Virus record (IMG/VR): IMGVR_UViG_3300046809_000115
Span: 1-29,275 of that record
DNA from: a virus
DNA length: 29,275 bases
Reading direction: 5' to 3' (one strand)
Shown here: piece by piece, positions 15,707-20,826 of the stretch
Numbering within the stretch: the stretch's first letter is position 1
How the letters are laid out: every line of letters begins with the position of its first letter
The notes under the pieces: generated by a model
The model's database searches: none
Told to the model about the DNA's origin: nothing
The model's input: only the letters and a program-made list of their open reading frames with translations
Translations under genes and position numbers: made by a program

Positions 15707-15736
15707 ATTATACCAGTTAGCTATTCAGGTTGTCGC
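15707..15736 (-). promoter_or_regulatory. Promoter before the membrane/HTH/SNF2 block
   Basis: On the minus strand: GCGACA, an 18-base spacer ending in TGG, then a perfect TATAAT (15712-15707). The extended TGn element compensates for the weaker -35. It follows the stop of the upstream gene by 12 bases and would serve 15638 and the genes behind it. Confidence 0.65.
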
Positions 15737-15748
15737 GTTCCATCCGAC

Positions 15749-16003
15749 TTACTCGTCGGTGTAGCGACCATTACCTACATAGCTTACCACAGGACGGACT
15801 TCATAGAACTCGATAGCGCCGCCGTTATCGCTATAGCGTTCAGCGATAAGCACATGCTTTTCAGAGTCCCATGTGTAAGAGAAGTTATCGGCGACAAACC
15901 CAATGTCGTCAAAGAACTCCCCGATCTGCTTAGTGATCGTTGCTTCTACTTCCGAACGCTCTTCGTGCGAAAGGATACGGCGGTTAGTCTTTTCCTGAGG
16001 CAT
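15749..16003 (-). CDS. Hypothetical protein
   Basis: An 84-residue acidic protein. The Met at 16003 is chosen because AAGGAG lies 5 bases upstream; the frame extends upstream without such a site. It starts with a helical region (SHEERSEVEATITKQIGEFF) and ends with aromatic strands (FYEVRPVVSYVGNGRYTDE). No family was recognised. Confidence 0.68.
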   Translation of the reverse strand: MPQEKTNRRILSHEERSEVEATITKQIGEFFDDIGFVADNFSYTWDSEKHVLIAERYSDNGGAIEFYEVRPVVSYVGNGRYTDE

Positions 16004-16277
16004 TTTTCTCCTTATTAGTTTCAACGGGCTGTACTTCATTGTGCCAGTACGAGATAGTCTGGCCGTCATCGAACCGCAAGCTAATAAGCTCATGGTCAAT
16101 GAATGTTATAATGCCAACCTTACCCAAGTGCACGGTAAAGTCAAGAGCAAAGGGTTTACCTATTACGATACGGCTGTCTTGTACTACCTTAGCCCTATCG
16201 CCCCTCTCAAGGTTATGCGGATTGGGACGATTCCCTATTTGGCTCAATCGGGGCGTCCGTGGAGTCGTAGTCGTCAA
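15984..16277 (-). CDS. Hypothetical beta-rich protein, TTG start
   Basis: A 97-residue protein with a basic N-terminus and a beta-rich core (FTVHLGKVGIITFIDHELISLR), like a small SH3-type barrel. The start is TTG, with AAGGA 8 bases upstream. It overlaps the upstream small gene by 65 bases, unusually long for this operon, so the true start may be later; no other Met is available. Function unknown. Confidence 0.6.
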   Translation of the reverse strand: MTTTTPRTPRLSQIGNRPNPHNLERGDRAKVVQDSRIVIGKPFALDFTVHLGKVGIITFIDHELISLRFDDGQTISYWHNEVQPVETNKEKNASGKD

Positions 16278-16377
16278 GGTTAGATTCCTTACATTGGTTG
16301 CATAGACCGTCGTTAGTACCGTCTAGGTCATAGGCACTAAAGTACCAATCACCGCATAGATCACAACGATGTTCCAT
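16213..16377 (-). CDS. Small zinc-ribbon protein, 54 residues
   Basis: The frame reads MEHRCDLCGDWYF, then LCNQCKESNLDDYD and an acidic Ser-rich tail. CDLC and CNQC give a complete zinc ribbon. The ATG overlaps the previous stop as TAATG. Size and the four cysteines support a real gene although it is very short. It fills the gap between its neighbours. Confidence 0.68.
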   Translation of the reverse strand: MEHRCDLCGDWYFSAYDLDGTNDGLCNQCKESNLDDYDSTDAPIEPNRESSQSA

Positions 16378-16592
16378 TAGTCATCCGTTCCAAAGATTTC
16401 TTCTTGACAGGCAGGGCAATAACCAGTCAAGAGTCGTTCCCTTGTGGTAGCTGTTAGATCAGGGAATGCCTTTTGAACAGACATACGCTTATTCTTCCAA
16501 TTGTCTAGTCCTTCTTTGGGCAAGAAGACTACACCGGGGCGGTTACAGGCTGGACATACTATACCAACCTGTACCATCGTGCGTTCACTCAT
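16377..16592 (-). CDS. Zinc-ribbon protein
   Basis: A 71-residue protein with CPAC (residues 13-16) and CPAC again near the end, a classic two-knuckle ribbon around a basic helical stretch. AAAGGG lies before the ATG, and a strong promoter lies just upstream (16605-16633). It leads a short run of at least four coupled genes. Function unknown. Confidence 0.72.
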   Translation of the reverse strand: MSERTMVQVGIVCPACNRPGVVFLPKEGLDNWKNKRMSVQKAFPDLTATTRERLLTGYCPACQEEIFGTDD

Positions 16593-16604
16593 TGGTACCC
16601 TTTC

Positions 16605-16633
16605 AGGATAGCACGGTTATGACATTCTGTCAA
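16605..16633 (-). promoter_or_regulatory. Strong early-type promoter
   Basis: On the minus strand: perfect TTGACA (16633-16628), a 17-base spacer ending in TGC, then TATCCT (16610-16605). It overlaps the stop of the previous gene (16630) and lies 13 bases before the zinc-ribbon start at 16592. Confidence 0.8.
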
Positions 16634-16842
16634 ACTGAAGTTGTCACTCGTGTAACCGGGACATTGTAAGCGTTGCGATAAGCACGGTATGCGTCTTGTA
16701 CCGTCTCATAATCAAGGCCGGACATGGACGGGAGTTCAGCATATGTCTCCCGTAGCATGATGGTATTACGCTGATCACGGTGAAGCTTACCAAGGTTAGT
16801 AGCATCCATAAGGATAGACAGATAAAAGCCGTCGTCAGACAT
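16630..16842 (-). CDS. Hypothetical protein
   Basis: A 70-residue protein from Met 16842, chosen because GGAAGG lies upstream and the start overlaps the previous stop by only 8 bases; a longer version from 16899 would overlap far more. It is helical with many Tyr/Arg residues (DYETVQDAYRAYRNAYNV). No motif was recognised. Confidence 0.66.
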   Translation of the reverse strand: MSDDGFYLSILMDATNLGKLHRDQRNTIMLRETYAELPSMSGLDYETVQDAYRAYRNAYNVPVTRVTTSV

Positions 16843-17050
16843 TGTTTTGCCTTCCACTCGAATCATTGGTATTCCAAGGATACGTCGTAGACTCATCATT
16901 GTCTGTGGGCGTTGCTACTACGGGCAAGTCTTTATCGCTAGGTTCAGCGTTACCAAAGTGAGTATCGTAATACTCTTTATCTTCTCCACAGATAGAGCAG
17001 GTACCGCCGTGCCAATCGTGGTTAAGTTTACCGCTAGTAAAGCGTGACAT
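16835..17050 (-). CDS. Small protein with one CxxC motif
   Basis: A 71-residue, His- and Asp-rich protein. CSICG near residue 18, with flanking His residues (LNHDWHGGTC, YYDTHFG), could form a metal site. The tail is polar and probably disordered. AAGGGAAC lies before the ATG. Function unknown. Confidence 0.65.
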   Translation of the reverse strand: MSRFTSGKLNHDWHGGTCSICGEDKEYYDTHFGNAEPSDKDLPVVATPTDNDESTTYPWNTNDSSGRQNNV

Positions 17051-17078
17051 TAGTTCCCTTATTGGTAGTAGGGTATAA

Positions 17079-17129
17079 GTAAGGGCCGCTACACCCTTTG
17101 AATCTGCGGAGTGATGTAGCGACCCTTAC
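17079..17129 (-). terminator. Long hairpin after the Lsr2-domain gene
   Basis: Arms GTAAGGG-x2-GCTACA (17079-17093) and TGTAGC-x2-CCCTTAC (17115-17129) enclose a 21-base loop. In minus-strand RNA the inner two positions pair as C-G and G-U, giving an unbroken 15-bp stem. On the plus strand one of them is a C-A mismatch. It therefore probably acts in leftward RNA as a terminator or processing site. No T-run follows. Confidence 0.55.
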
Positions 17130-17202
17130 AATTACGGGCACCTTGAGGCTAGTGGTTGTTTAAGAGTACCCGCGCACGGTGACTCCCCTATTAGGGCTGA
17201 GA

Positions 17203-17781
17203 CTAAGCTACGTCAGCCGTAGCGTCGTGGCGCTTGTCCCAAGCTTCGAGGATTTCCTTAGGCACGCGGCCCTTATCAGAGACCTCGTGTCCGTTCTCAC
17301 GTGCCCAAGTACGGACAGCGGCGAGTTCTTCAGGAGACTTACCGGAGCTAGTAAGGCCGACGGCAGTAGAGCCGCTAACGTTCGGAAGCTGTTCAAGGTA
17401 CTGCTGAAGTTCGTCGATAACCTCATCCGGTGCGCCAAGACCCTTCAGGGCATTGATAGCGCCGTTGAGGAACGTCTTAGCCTCAGTCTTATCGGCCTTG
17501 AACTTCTTGCTAAGCTCATCCGAGTTAGTGCCTTCAGGCATAAGAGCTTCCTTAGCCTTTTCGCGGAGTTCGGCAGTCTTTTCCTTGATAACTGCCGCCG
17601 CCTTAGCAAGCTGGTCACGAGTGCGGACAATCTCAGGATCGGTAGAGGCATCTACCCAAGCGTCGAGGTCCTTGGTGCCCATGTTGCCAGAAGCCTGCCG
17701 GTACTCGTTGGCAGTCTTGTGGAGGCCGGAGACGTATTCGCGGGCCTTGTCAGCAAGAGCGGAAAACATTGCATCAGACAT
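17203..17781 (-). CDS. lsr2-like: Lsr2-type DNA-binding domain protein
   Basis: A 192-residue protein. Residues about 148-184 match the C-terminal DNA-binding domain of Lsr2: VRTWARENGHEVSDKGR, then VPKEILEAWDK. The minor-groove hook, usually RGR, is KGR (170-172) here. Lsr2 is the actinobacterial H-NS-like silencer of AT-rich foreign DNA. The usual N-terminal beta-type oligomerisation domain is absent; instead there are about 130 residues of charged helix (LAKAAAVIKEKTAELREKAK). It could counter the host silencer or organise phage DNA. It has its own promoter (17859-17887) with a palindrome at the start point. Confidence 0.85.
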   Translation of the reverse strand: MSDAMFSALADKAREYVSGLHKTANEYRQASGNMGTKDLDAWVDASTDPEIVRTRDQLAKAAAVIKEKTAELREKAKEALMPEGTNSDELSKKFKADKTEAKTFLNGAINALKGLGAPDEVIDELQQYLEQLPNVSGSTAVGLTSSGKSPEELAAVRTWARENGHEVSDKGRVPKEILEAWDKRHDATADVA

Positions 17782-17858
17782 TGTGTACTTCTTTCAGTGA
17801 GTTGTGGTGCCTGCCACGAGGCGTTGGTAGTGAGTGGCTGTTCTTTACTGCTGATATC

Positions 17859-17887
17859 AGCTTAGCAAGTATTCGGTAGCTTGTCTA
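17859..17887 (-). promoter_or_regulatory. Promoter of the Lsr2-domain gene with palindrome
   Basis: On the minus strand: TAGACA (17887-17882), a 17-base spacer ending in TGC, then TAAGCT (17864-17859). A perfect 12-base palindrome GCTGATATCAGC (17850-17861) overlaps the -10 and expected start point, a natural operator position. The leader to the ATG is about 70 bases. Confidence 0.7.
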
Positions 17888-17901
17888 TGCTGAAATGGTA
17901 C

Positions 17902-18072
17902 CTAGTTGGAAGTTTCTTTAGAATCTTTCCAACGATAGACGGGCACATTTTTAGAGTCGGCATGTTCGGTGTCGCCCCTGTCCACGTGTCCTACCTTCTT
18001 ATTGCATCTGTAAGCGAAACCGCGTGCGTTACTGCCTGTGGTGACGTTACAGCGTTCGTAGGTGGGCATCAT
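17902..18072 (-). CDS. Small basic Cys/His protein, 56 residues
   Basis: The frame runs MMPTYERCNVTTG to KDSKETSN, with the segment YRCNKKVGHVDRGDTEHAD containing Cys and His residues that could bind zinc together with the earlier Cys. AGGACAC lies before the start; Met 18069 is the alternative start. It ends 15 bases before the Lsr2-domain promoter. Reading frame length and composition favour a real gene over chance, but no homologue was recognised. Confidence 0.5.
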   Translation of the reverse strand: MMPTYERCNVTTGSNARGFAYRCNKKVGHVDRGDTEHADSKNVPVYRWKDSKETSN

Positions 18073-18205
18073 GTGTCCTATCTATAGTGTTGTGTCGGCA
18101 TGATCCCACAAAGGGATGGTGCCAGTCCACGATGTTGCCTACCACTACGCGATAGAGACGGTCGCCGTTCCACTCGCAAAACTTTGAGACCTTTATTGTA
18201 ATCAC
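18047..18205 (-). CDS. Small protein with GTG start, 52 residues
   Basis: A frame with the conserved-looking core KFCEWNGDRLYRVVVGNIVD then WHHPFVGSC. The likely start is GTG at 18205, with GGGGA immediately before it, which is closer than usual; a rare start further in is possible. It follows the previous gene by 11 bases and overlaps the next small gene by 26 bases. The absence of stops and the aromatic/Val strand pattern suggest a real gene. Function unknown. Confidence 0.5.
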   Translation of the reverse strand: MITIKVSKFCEWNGDRLYRVVVGNIVDWHHPFVGSCRHNTIDRTHDAHLRTL

Positions 18206-18216
18206 TCCCCAGTGAG

Positions 18217-18525
18217 TTAGGTTGCGTTAGCCGCGTTCAGTACGTCTTTAAACTGTTCAGGGTTGGACAGACGTACTGCTATCTCTTCTTCATGGAGAAT
18301 ATAACGCAGGCATTGCATATGATAAGTAGTCAAGTTACTGTGACGTTGCTTAGTAATAAACCATCTGCCTTTGAGACACACTGCTATAGGTGCCTTGTAT
18401 GAGTAGATGATATAAGCGCCGTTATCCATAAGCTTACCACTAAACGTCTCGGTAGTAAACGTCTTGTGGTCAACTATCTTGAACCAGTTGTCCGTGATAT
18501 ACCTACGCAGTACAGGTTCAGTCAT
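18217..18525 (-). CDS. Orphan protein, paralogue of its upstream neighbour
   Basis: A 102-residue protein, basic, with beta-type strands. It aligns over most of its length with the 98-residue product encoded just upstream: AYIIYSYKAPIAV / YAIYSYSTPIAL, GRWFITKQRHS / GQWYMTTKRFS, LRYILHEEEI / LRLILRDEHV. The start forms a TAATG junction with that gene. Tandem duplication followed by divergence is the simplest reading. No known family was recognised. Confidence 0.72.
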   Translation of the reverse strand: MTEPVLRRYITDNWFKIVDHKTFTTETFSGKLMDNGAYIIYSYKAPIAVCLKGRWFITKQRHSNLTTYHMQCLRYILHEEEIAVRLSNPEQFKDVLNAANAT

Positions 18526-18821
18526 TAGCTAATACCTGCTTCTTTGCATTGGTGTTCAAACACGTCTTGACTCAGTTGGATAACGTGCTCATCCCTAAGG
18601 ATAAGACGCAATGCCGCCTGTTGGTTAGTAGTAGTCTGACTGAATCGCTTAGTTGTCATGTACCACTGGCCGCCGTGAAAGAGCGCGATAGGCGTGCTGT
18701 AGCTGTAGATAGCATAGTCCAGATTCTTACCCTCATAAGGATAGGTCCCACGGATGCTGTCAGCCTTGAAGTATTCCCGTTTCAGAATGCGCGGGGCCGC
18801 GTCTTGCATGTACTTACGCAT
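18525..18821 (-). CDS. Orphan protein, paralogue of its downstream neighbour
   Basis: A 98-residue protein with the same core as the next gene (YAIYSYSTPIALFHGGQWYM and LRLILRDEHVIQLSQ). Its N-terminus is MRKYMQDAAPRILKREYF. AAGGAG lies about 10 bases before the ATG. It may act as a small early host-takeover or accessory factor; nothing in the sequence shows a mechanism. Confidence 0.72.
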   Translation of the reverse strand: MRKYMQDAAPRILKREYFKADSIRGTYPYEGKNLDYAIYSYSTPIALFHGGQWYMTTKRFSQTTTNQQAALRLILRDEHVIQLSQDVFEHQCKEAGIS

Positions 18822-18843
18822 AACTCAGTATCTCCTTATTAGA

Positions 18844-19038
18844 TTAGCGTATAAGATTAGCTTTACGCAATTCACGTACAGCTATGTAAAGATGGGCGTG
18901 CTTTTGTTCCAGATCATCTATGATCTTAGAGACTTCAGGCGTGATATTGCCGTTCAAGAGAGTCCTAGTCTCGTGAAGTAACCGCAATTGTGCCTTGACT
19001 TGACGCAACTCTGTTAATGCTTCGCTATATGCTGACAT
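18844..19038 (-). CDS. Small helical protein
   Basis: A 64-residue protein from Met 19038 (TAATG overlap with the upstream stop). It is almost entirely charged helix (ALTELRQVKAQLRLLHETRT, IDDLEQKHAHLYIAVRELRK), likely a coiled-coil hairpin. Function unknown. Confidence 0.65.
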   Translation of the reverse strand: MSAYSEALTELRQVKAQLRLLHETRTLLNGNITPEVSKIIDDLEQKHAHLYIAVRELRKANLIR

Positions 19039-19220
19039 TAGTCGCACCCTTCGTAGAGCGAGTCAATGTATTCGATACGGTCACGTGCATCAATGAAGCC
19101 GTTACCATCATCGAGTGAGTAGTAAACTCCATCATTAGAGTTCACCATAAGAACGCTAGTGCCTTCATCGCTCTTACAGATAATCATATCACCTGCTTTG
19201 AACTTAGCCAAATTAGTCAC
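19038..19220 (-). CDS. Small beta-rich protein, GTG start
   Basis: A 60-residue acidic protein starting with GTG, preceded by AAAGGC. The pattern FKAGDMIICKSDEGTSVLMV with later YYSLDDGNGFIDARDRIEYI looks like a small beta barrel similar to KOW/SH3-type folds. It overlaps the upstream stop by 8 bases. Function unknown. Confidence 0.65.
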   Translation of the reverse strand: MTNLAKFKAGDMIICKSDEGTSVLMVNSNDGVYYSLDDGNGFIDARDRIEYIDSLYEGCD

Positions 19221-19524
19221 ACGCCTTTACAGTGTCTTTACAAACATAGTAGCTAAAGCGCCAGCCGCTAAGACTGCACGTTGTTTCGATACGTGCGCCG
19301 TCACGCTTCATACCGGTGCCAGCCAAAGCCGCGTCCACCCAATTACGAATGGTCTTAGCATTAGGGCAAGTCCAGTACTGAAGATAAGGCAACATCGCAA
19401 CGTGTACGTGTACCACAGAGGCACCGCTTGTGTAAGAGATAGTAGTCTCTGTGTCGTTGTAGACACCCTGACTAGCGTGAGTGTGCGTTACTGATATAGC
19501 GGGCCGCACTGCAAGTTCAGTCAT
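19213..19524 (-). CDS. Hypothetical protein
   Basis: A 103-residue protein from Met 19524, one base after the upstream stop; the longer open frame beyond it lies inside the neighbouring gene. It has several Cys (TCPNAKT, TTCSLSG, YYVCKDT, KACD) and a WTCPNAKTIRNWVDAAL helix. No family was recognised. Confidence 0.66.
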   Translation of the reverse strand: MTELAVRPAISVTHTHASQGVYNDTETTISYTSGASVVHVHVAMLPYLQYWTCPNAKTIRNWVDAALAGTGMKRDGARIETTCSLSGWRFSYYVCKDTVKACD

Positions 19525-19525
19525 G

Positions 19526-19969
19526 TTACTTATCCTGTTCTGTGGTATTGGACGCAGTGGTAGTGAAGTCGAACATGTATTCCATGATAACCATAGTATC
19601 GCCGCCGGTCTTAGGGTAGCCATAGCGGTTATCTTTGAAGTTCACAGTGCTTACACCGTTAGCATCGACAGCTTCAGGTACAGCCATTTGTGCAAGGCAT
19701 ACAGCCAAGCCCCAAGGCATATCAGTTCTATCAGTAAAGACAGTGACAGTACCGTTGCCATTAGCAGTCTCTTCAAAGTCCACAGTGACAAGGTAGCCGG
19801 TGTTACGAAAGCCGGTGAAGATATAGCTCTCGTATTCTTTGGTTCCCATGTAGACGTTGTACTCACGCCCACCTGCGGCGTTCAAGCTTTTGTTATCGTT
19901 GTCTACAGGTATCAGGATATAATTGATACCGTAATAGTCAAGCACATTCTTGTGGGTCAAGATAATCAA
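19526..19969 (-). CDS. First gene of the leftward early arm, unknown function
   Basis: A 147-residue acidic protein that starts with TTG at 19969; no Met is available near the N-terminus, and the upstream AGAAAG is a modest ribosome-binding site. It is a mixed alpha/beta protein (NVLDYYGINYILIPVDNDN, YLVTVDFEETANGNGTVTVF) with a Thr-rich tail. It is the first gene after the multi-promoter control region, about 45 bases from the nearest predicted start point, so it is expected to be among the earliest and strongest expressed. Confidence 0.66.
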   Translation of the reverse strand: MIILTHKNVLDYYGINYILIPVDNDNKSLNAAGGREYNVYMGTKEYESYIFTGFRNTGYLVTVDFEETANGNGTVTVFTDRTDMPWGLAVCLAQMAVPEAVDANGVSTVNFKDNRYGYPKTGGDTMVIMEYMFDFTTTASNTTEQDK

Positions 19970-20018
19970 CTACTTTCTAACTCGTTGTATGTGTATGATG
20001 TTTTGCTTTGTTGTTACC

Positions 20019-20047
20019 AGCTTAGCACGATTACTTTATCGTGTCAA
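20019..20047 (-). promoter_or_regulatory. Early promoter, nearest to the first gene
   Basis: On the minus strand: TTGACA (20047-20042), a 17-base spacer ending in TGC, then TAAGCT (20024-20019) followed by GGTAACA. It sits about 45 bases upstream of the first leftward gene. Confidence 0.78.
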
Positions 20048-20060
20048 ACTAACGTTGTGC

Positions 20061-20098
20061 TCTGTTATAGCGGGTTGGTAACTCACCGCTATAACAGA
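20061..20098. other. Perfect 13-bp hairpin
   Basis: TCTGTTATAGCGG / CCGCTATAACAGA with a 12-base loop, placed between the two promoters nearest the first gene. The AT-rich stem without a T-run does not look like a terminator. It may be an operator or a leader RNA structure in transcripts starting upstream. Confidence 0.6.
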
Positions 20099-20110
20099 AG
20101 ATCATGTAAG

Positions 20111-20136
20111 TGTGTATGAACTGTCGTTCATAACAC
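20111..20136. repeat. Inverted repeat at a promoter start point
   Basis: GTGTATGAAC / GTTCATAACAC with a 4-base centre and one bulge, lying where transcription from the promoter at 20138-20167 should begin. This position suits a repressor operator. Confidence 0.45.
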
Positions 20137-20137
20137 C

Positions 20138-20167
20138 AGCTTAGCAGGTCCACTAAGGTACTGTCAA
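20138..20167 (-). promoter_or_regulatory. Early promoter
   Basis: On the minus strand: TTGACA (20167-20162), an 18-base spacer ending in TGC, then TAAGCT (20143-20138) followed by GGTGTTA. It shares the -10 and the downstream GGT with the promoter at 20019-20047. Confidence 0.75.
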
Positions 20168-20315
20168 GCTTATGACGTTTAGAGTGACATGTGGATGTCA
20201 TAAGAGTCGAATATGTCAGTGAAAATGTCCGAACATGTGTTCGAAGAATTACTGACATTTACTGACAAGACAACTGACATACCACTGGCATGTTCGATGA
20301 CATGTTCGAACCTTA

Positions 20316-20353
20316 TTGTTGTCAGTATAGTCGAAGACAAATACTGACAACAA
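20316..20353. other. Second perfect 13-bp hairpin
   Basis: TTGTTGTCAGTAT / ATACTGACAACAA with a 12-base loop, the same arm and loop lengths as the hairpin at 20061-20098 but a different sequence. Each arm carries one TGTCA/TGACA pentamer. It lies downstream of the promoter at 20403-20431. Confidence 0.6.
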
Positions 20354-20402
20354 CAATTGATAAGTGTTTTTGCCCTTATCTACCGTGATCTTCCTGTTAC
20401 CA

Positions 20403-20431
20403 AGATTAGCACAATTGATAAGAACTGACAA
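20403..20431 (-). promoter_or_regulatory. Early promoter
   Basis: On the minus strand: TTGTCA (20431-20426), a 17-base spacer ending in TGC, then TAATCT (20408-20403) followed by TGGTAACA. The 12-base block ACAATTGATAAG in its spacer (20411-20422) recurs at 20353-20364. Confidence 0.7.
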
Positions 20432-20499
20432 ATCGTATGACATATACAAGCGTACCGTCCATAAGCGTTACTGCCTAGGCGGAATAACTTGATATCTCC

Positions 20500-20528
20500 A
20501 TTAAAGCACGCATTTGGATTAGTGTCAA
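20500..20528 (-). promoter_or_regulatory. Early promoter at a duplicated element
   Basis: On the minus strand: TTGACA (20528-20523), a 17-base spacer ending in TGC, then TTTAAT (20505-20500). The -35 lies in the first copy of a tandem 18-base repeat. Confidence 0.72.
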
Positions 20529-20562
20529 TCTCTAATGCAGTGTCAATCTCTAATGCAGTGTC
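20521..20562. repeat. Tandem 18-base repeat carrying the -35 element
   Basis: AGTGTCAATCTCTAATGC occurs at 20521-20538 and 20539-20556 without a gap, followed by a partial third copy AGTGTC (20557-20562). Each full copy contains one TTGACA on the minus strand, but only the first has a good -10 at the right distance. Confidence 0.85.
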
Positions 20563-20594
20563 CGGGTTATTGGCGTCCCGGTGGCCATATCTCT

Positions 20595-20623
20595 ATTAAG
20601 CCAGAGATAAGACCATCTGTCAA
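20595..20623 (-). promoter_or_regulatory. Early promoter inside an inverted repeat
   Basis: On the minus strand: TTGACA (20623-20618), a 17-base spacer ending in TGG, then CTTAAT (20600-20595). The arms TATCTCT (20588-20594) and AGAGATA (20603-20609) flank the -10 and could form an operator. Confidence 0.55.
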
Positions 20624-20797
20624 TACCAGAGCATACTAAGTATATATGGCCCTTATAGGTGTAAAGGAACGCGCACGCGCATGTACGCGCATAAGCACGC
20701 GATGATAACACAGCATATAAAGCTTACGCAATAGGTGTACGCCGACAGTTACGCGAATCCACCCAGTTTATAGGTTGCGGCCCCTGTGGGCGCACGA

Positions 20798-20826
20798 CAA
20801 AAGACCGGCCCCTTGCGGGACCGGCC
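20798..20826 (-). terminator. Rho-independent terminator with GCAA loop
   Basis: In minus-strand RNA GGCCGGUCCC pairs with GGGGCCGGUC (ten pairs including two G-U) around a GCAA tetraloop, followed by UUUUG. It lies just behind the two-gene unit that ends at 20849 and separates it from the early promoters. Confidence 0.85.

Larger units (their letters stand above)
20162..20442. repeat. Cluster of TGACA/TGTCA pentamers and CGAACA sites
   Basis: TGACA or TGTCA occurs twelve times: at 20162, 20185, 20196, 20214, 20253, 20263, 20275, 20298, 20320, 20345, 20426 and 20438. Among them lie CGAACA-TG-TGTTCG (about 20230-20243) and two direct copies of CATGTTCGA 3 bases apart (20290-20310). Two of the pentamers belong to promoter -35 hexamers; the rest do not. 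This resembles an array of protein-binding sites. Confidence 0.55.

Noticed and set aside
17179-17865. 228-residue plus-strand open frame
   Set aside because: Antisense to the Lsr2-domain gene and its promoter; Leu/Ser-rich shadow composition.
19481-20119. 212-residue plus-strand open frame
   Set aside because: It runs antisense across three minus-strand features and the promoter at 20019-20047, with no start signal.
20049-20258. 69-residue minus-strand open frame in the control region
   Set aside because: It covers a promoter, a perfect inverted repeat and operator-like repeats, and has no supporting start signal.
20249-20449. 66-residue minus-strand open frame in the control region
   Set aside because: It spans the TGACA array, one hairpin and a promoter; composition is Cys/Tyr-rich and repeat-driven, and no ribosome-binding site precedes it.
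20640-20760. Possible tRNA gene in the gene-free region
   Set aside because: No cloverleaf with a T-loop GTTC-type sequence and matching acceptor arms could be assembled on either strand.
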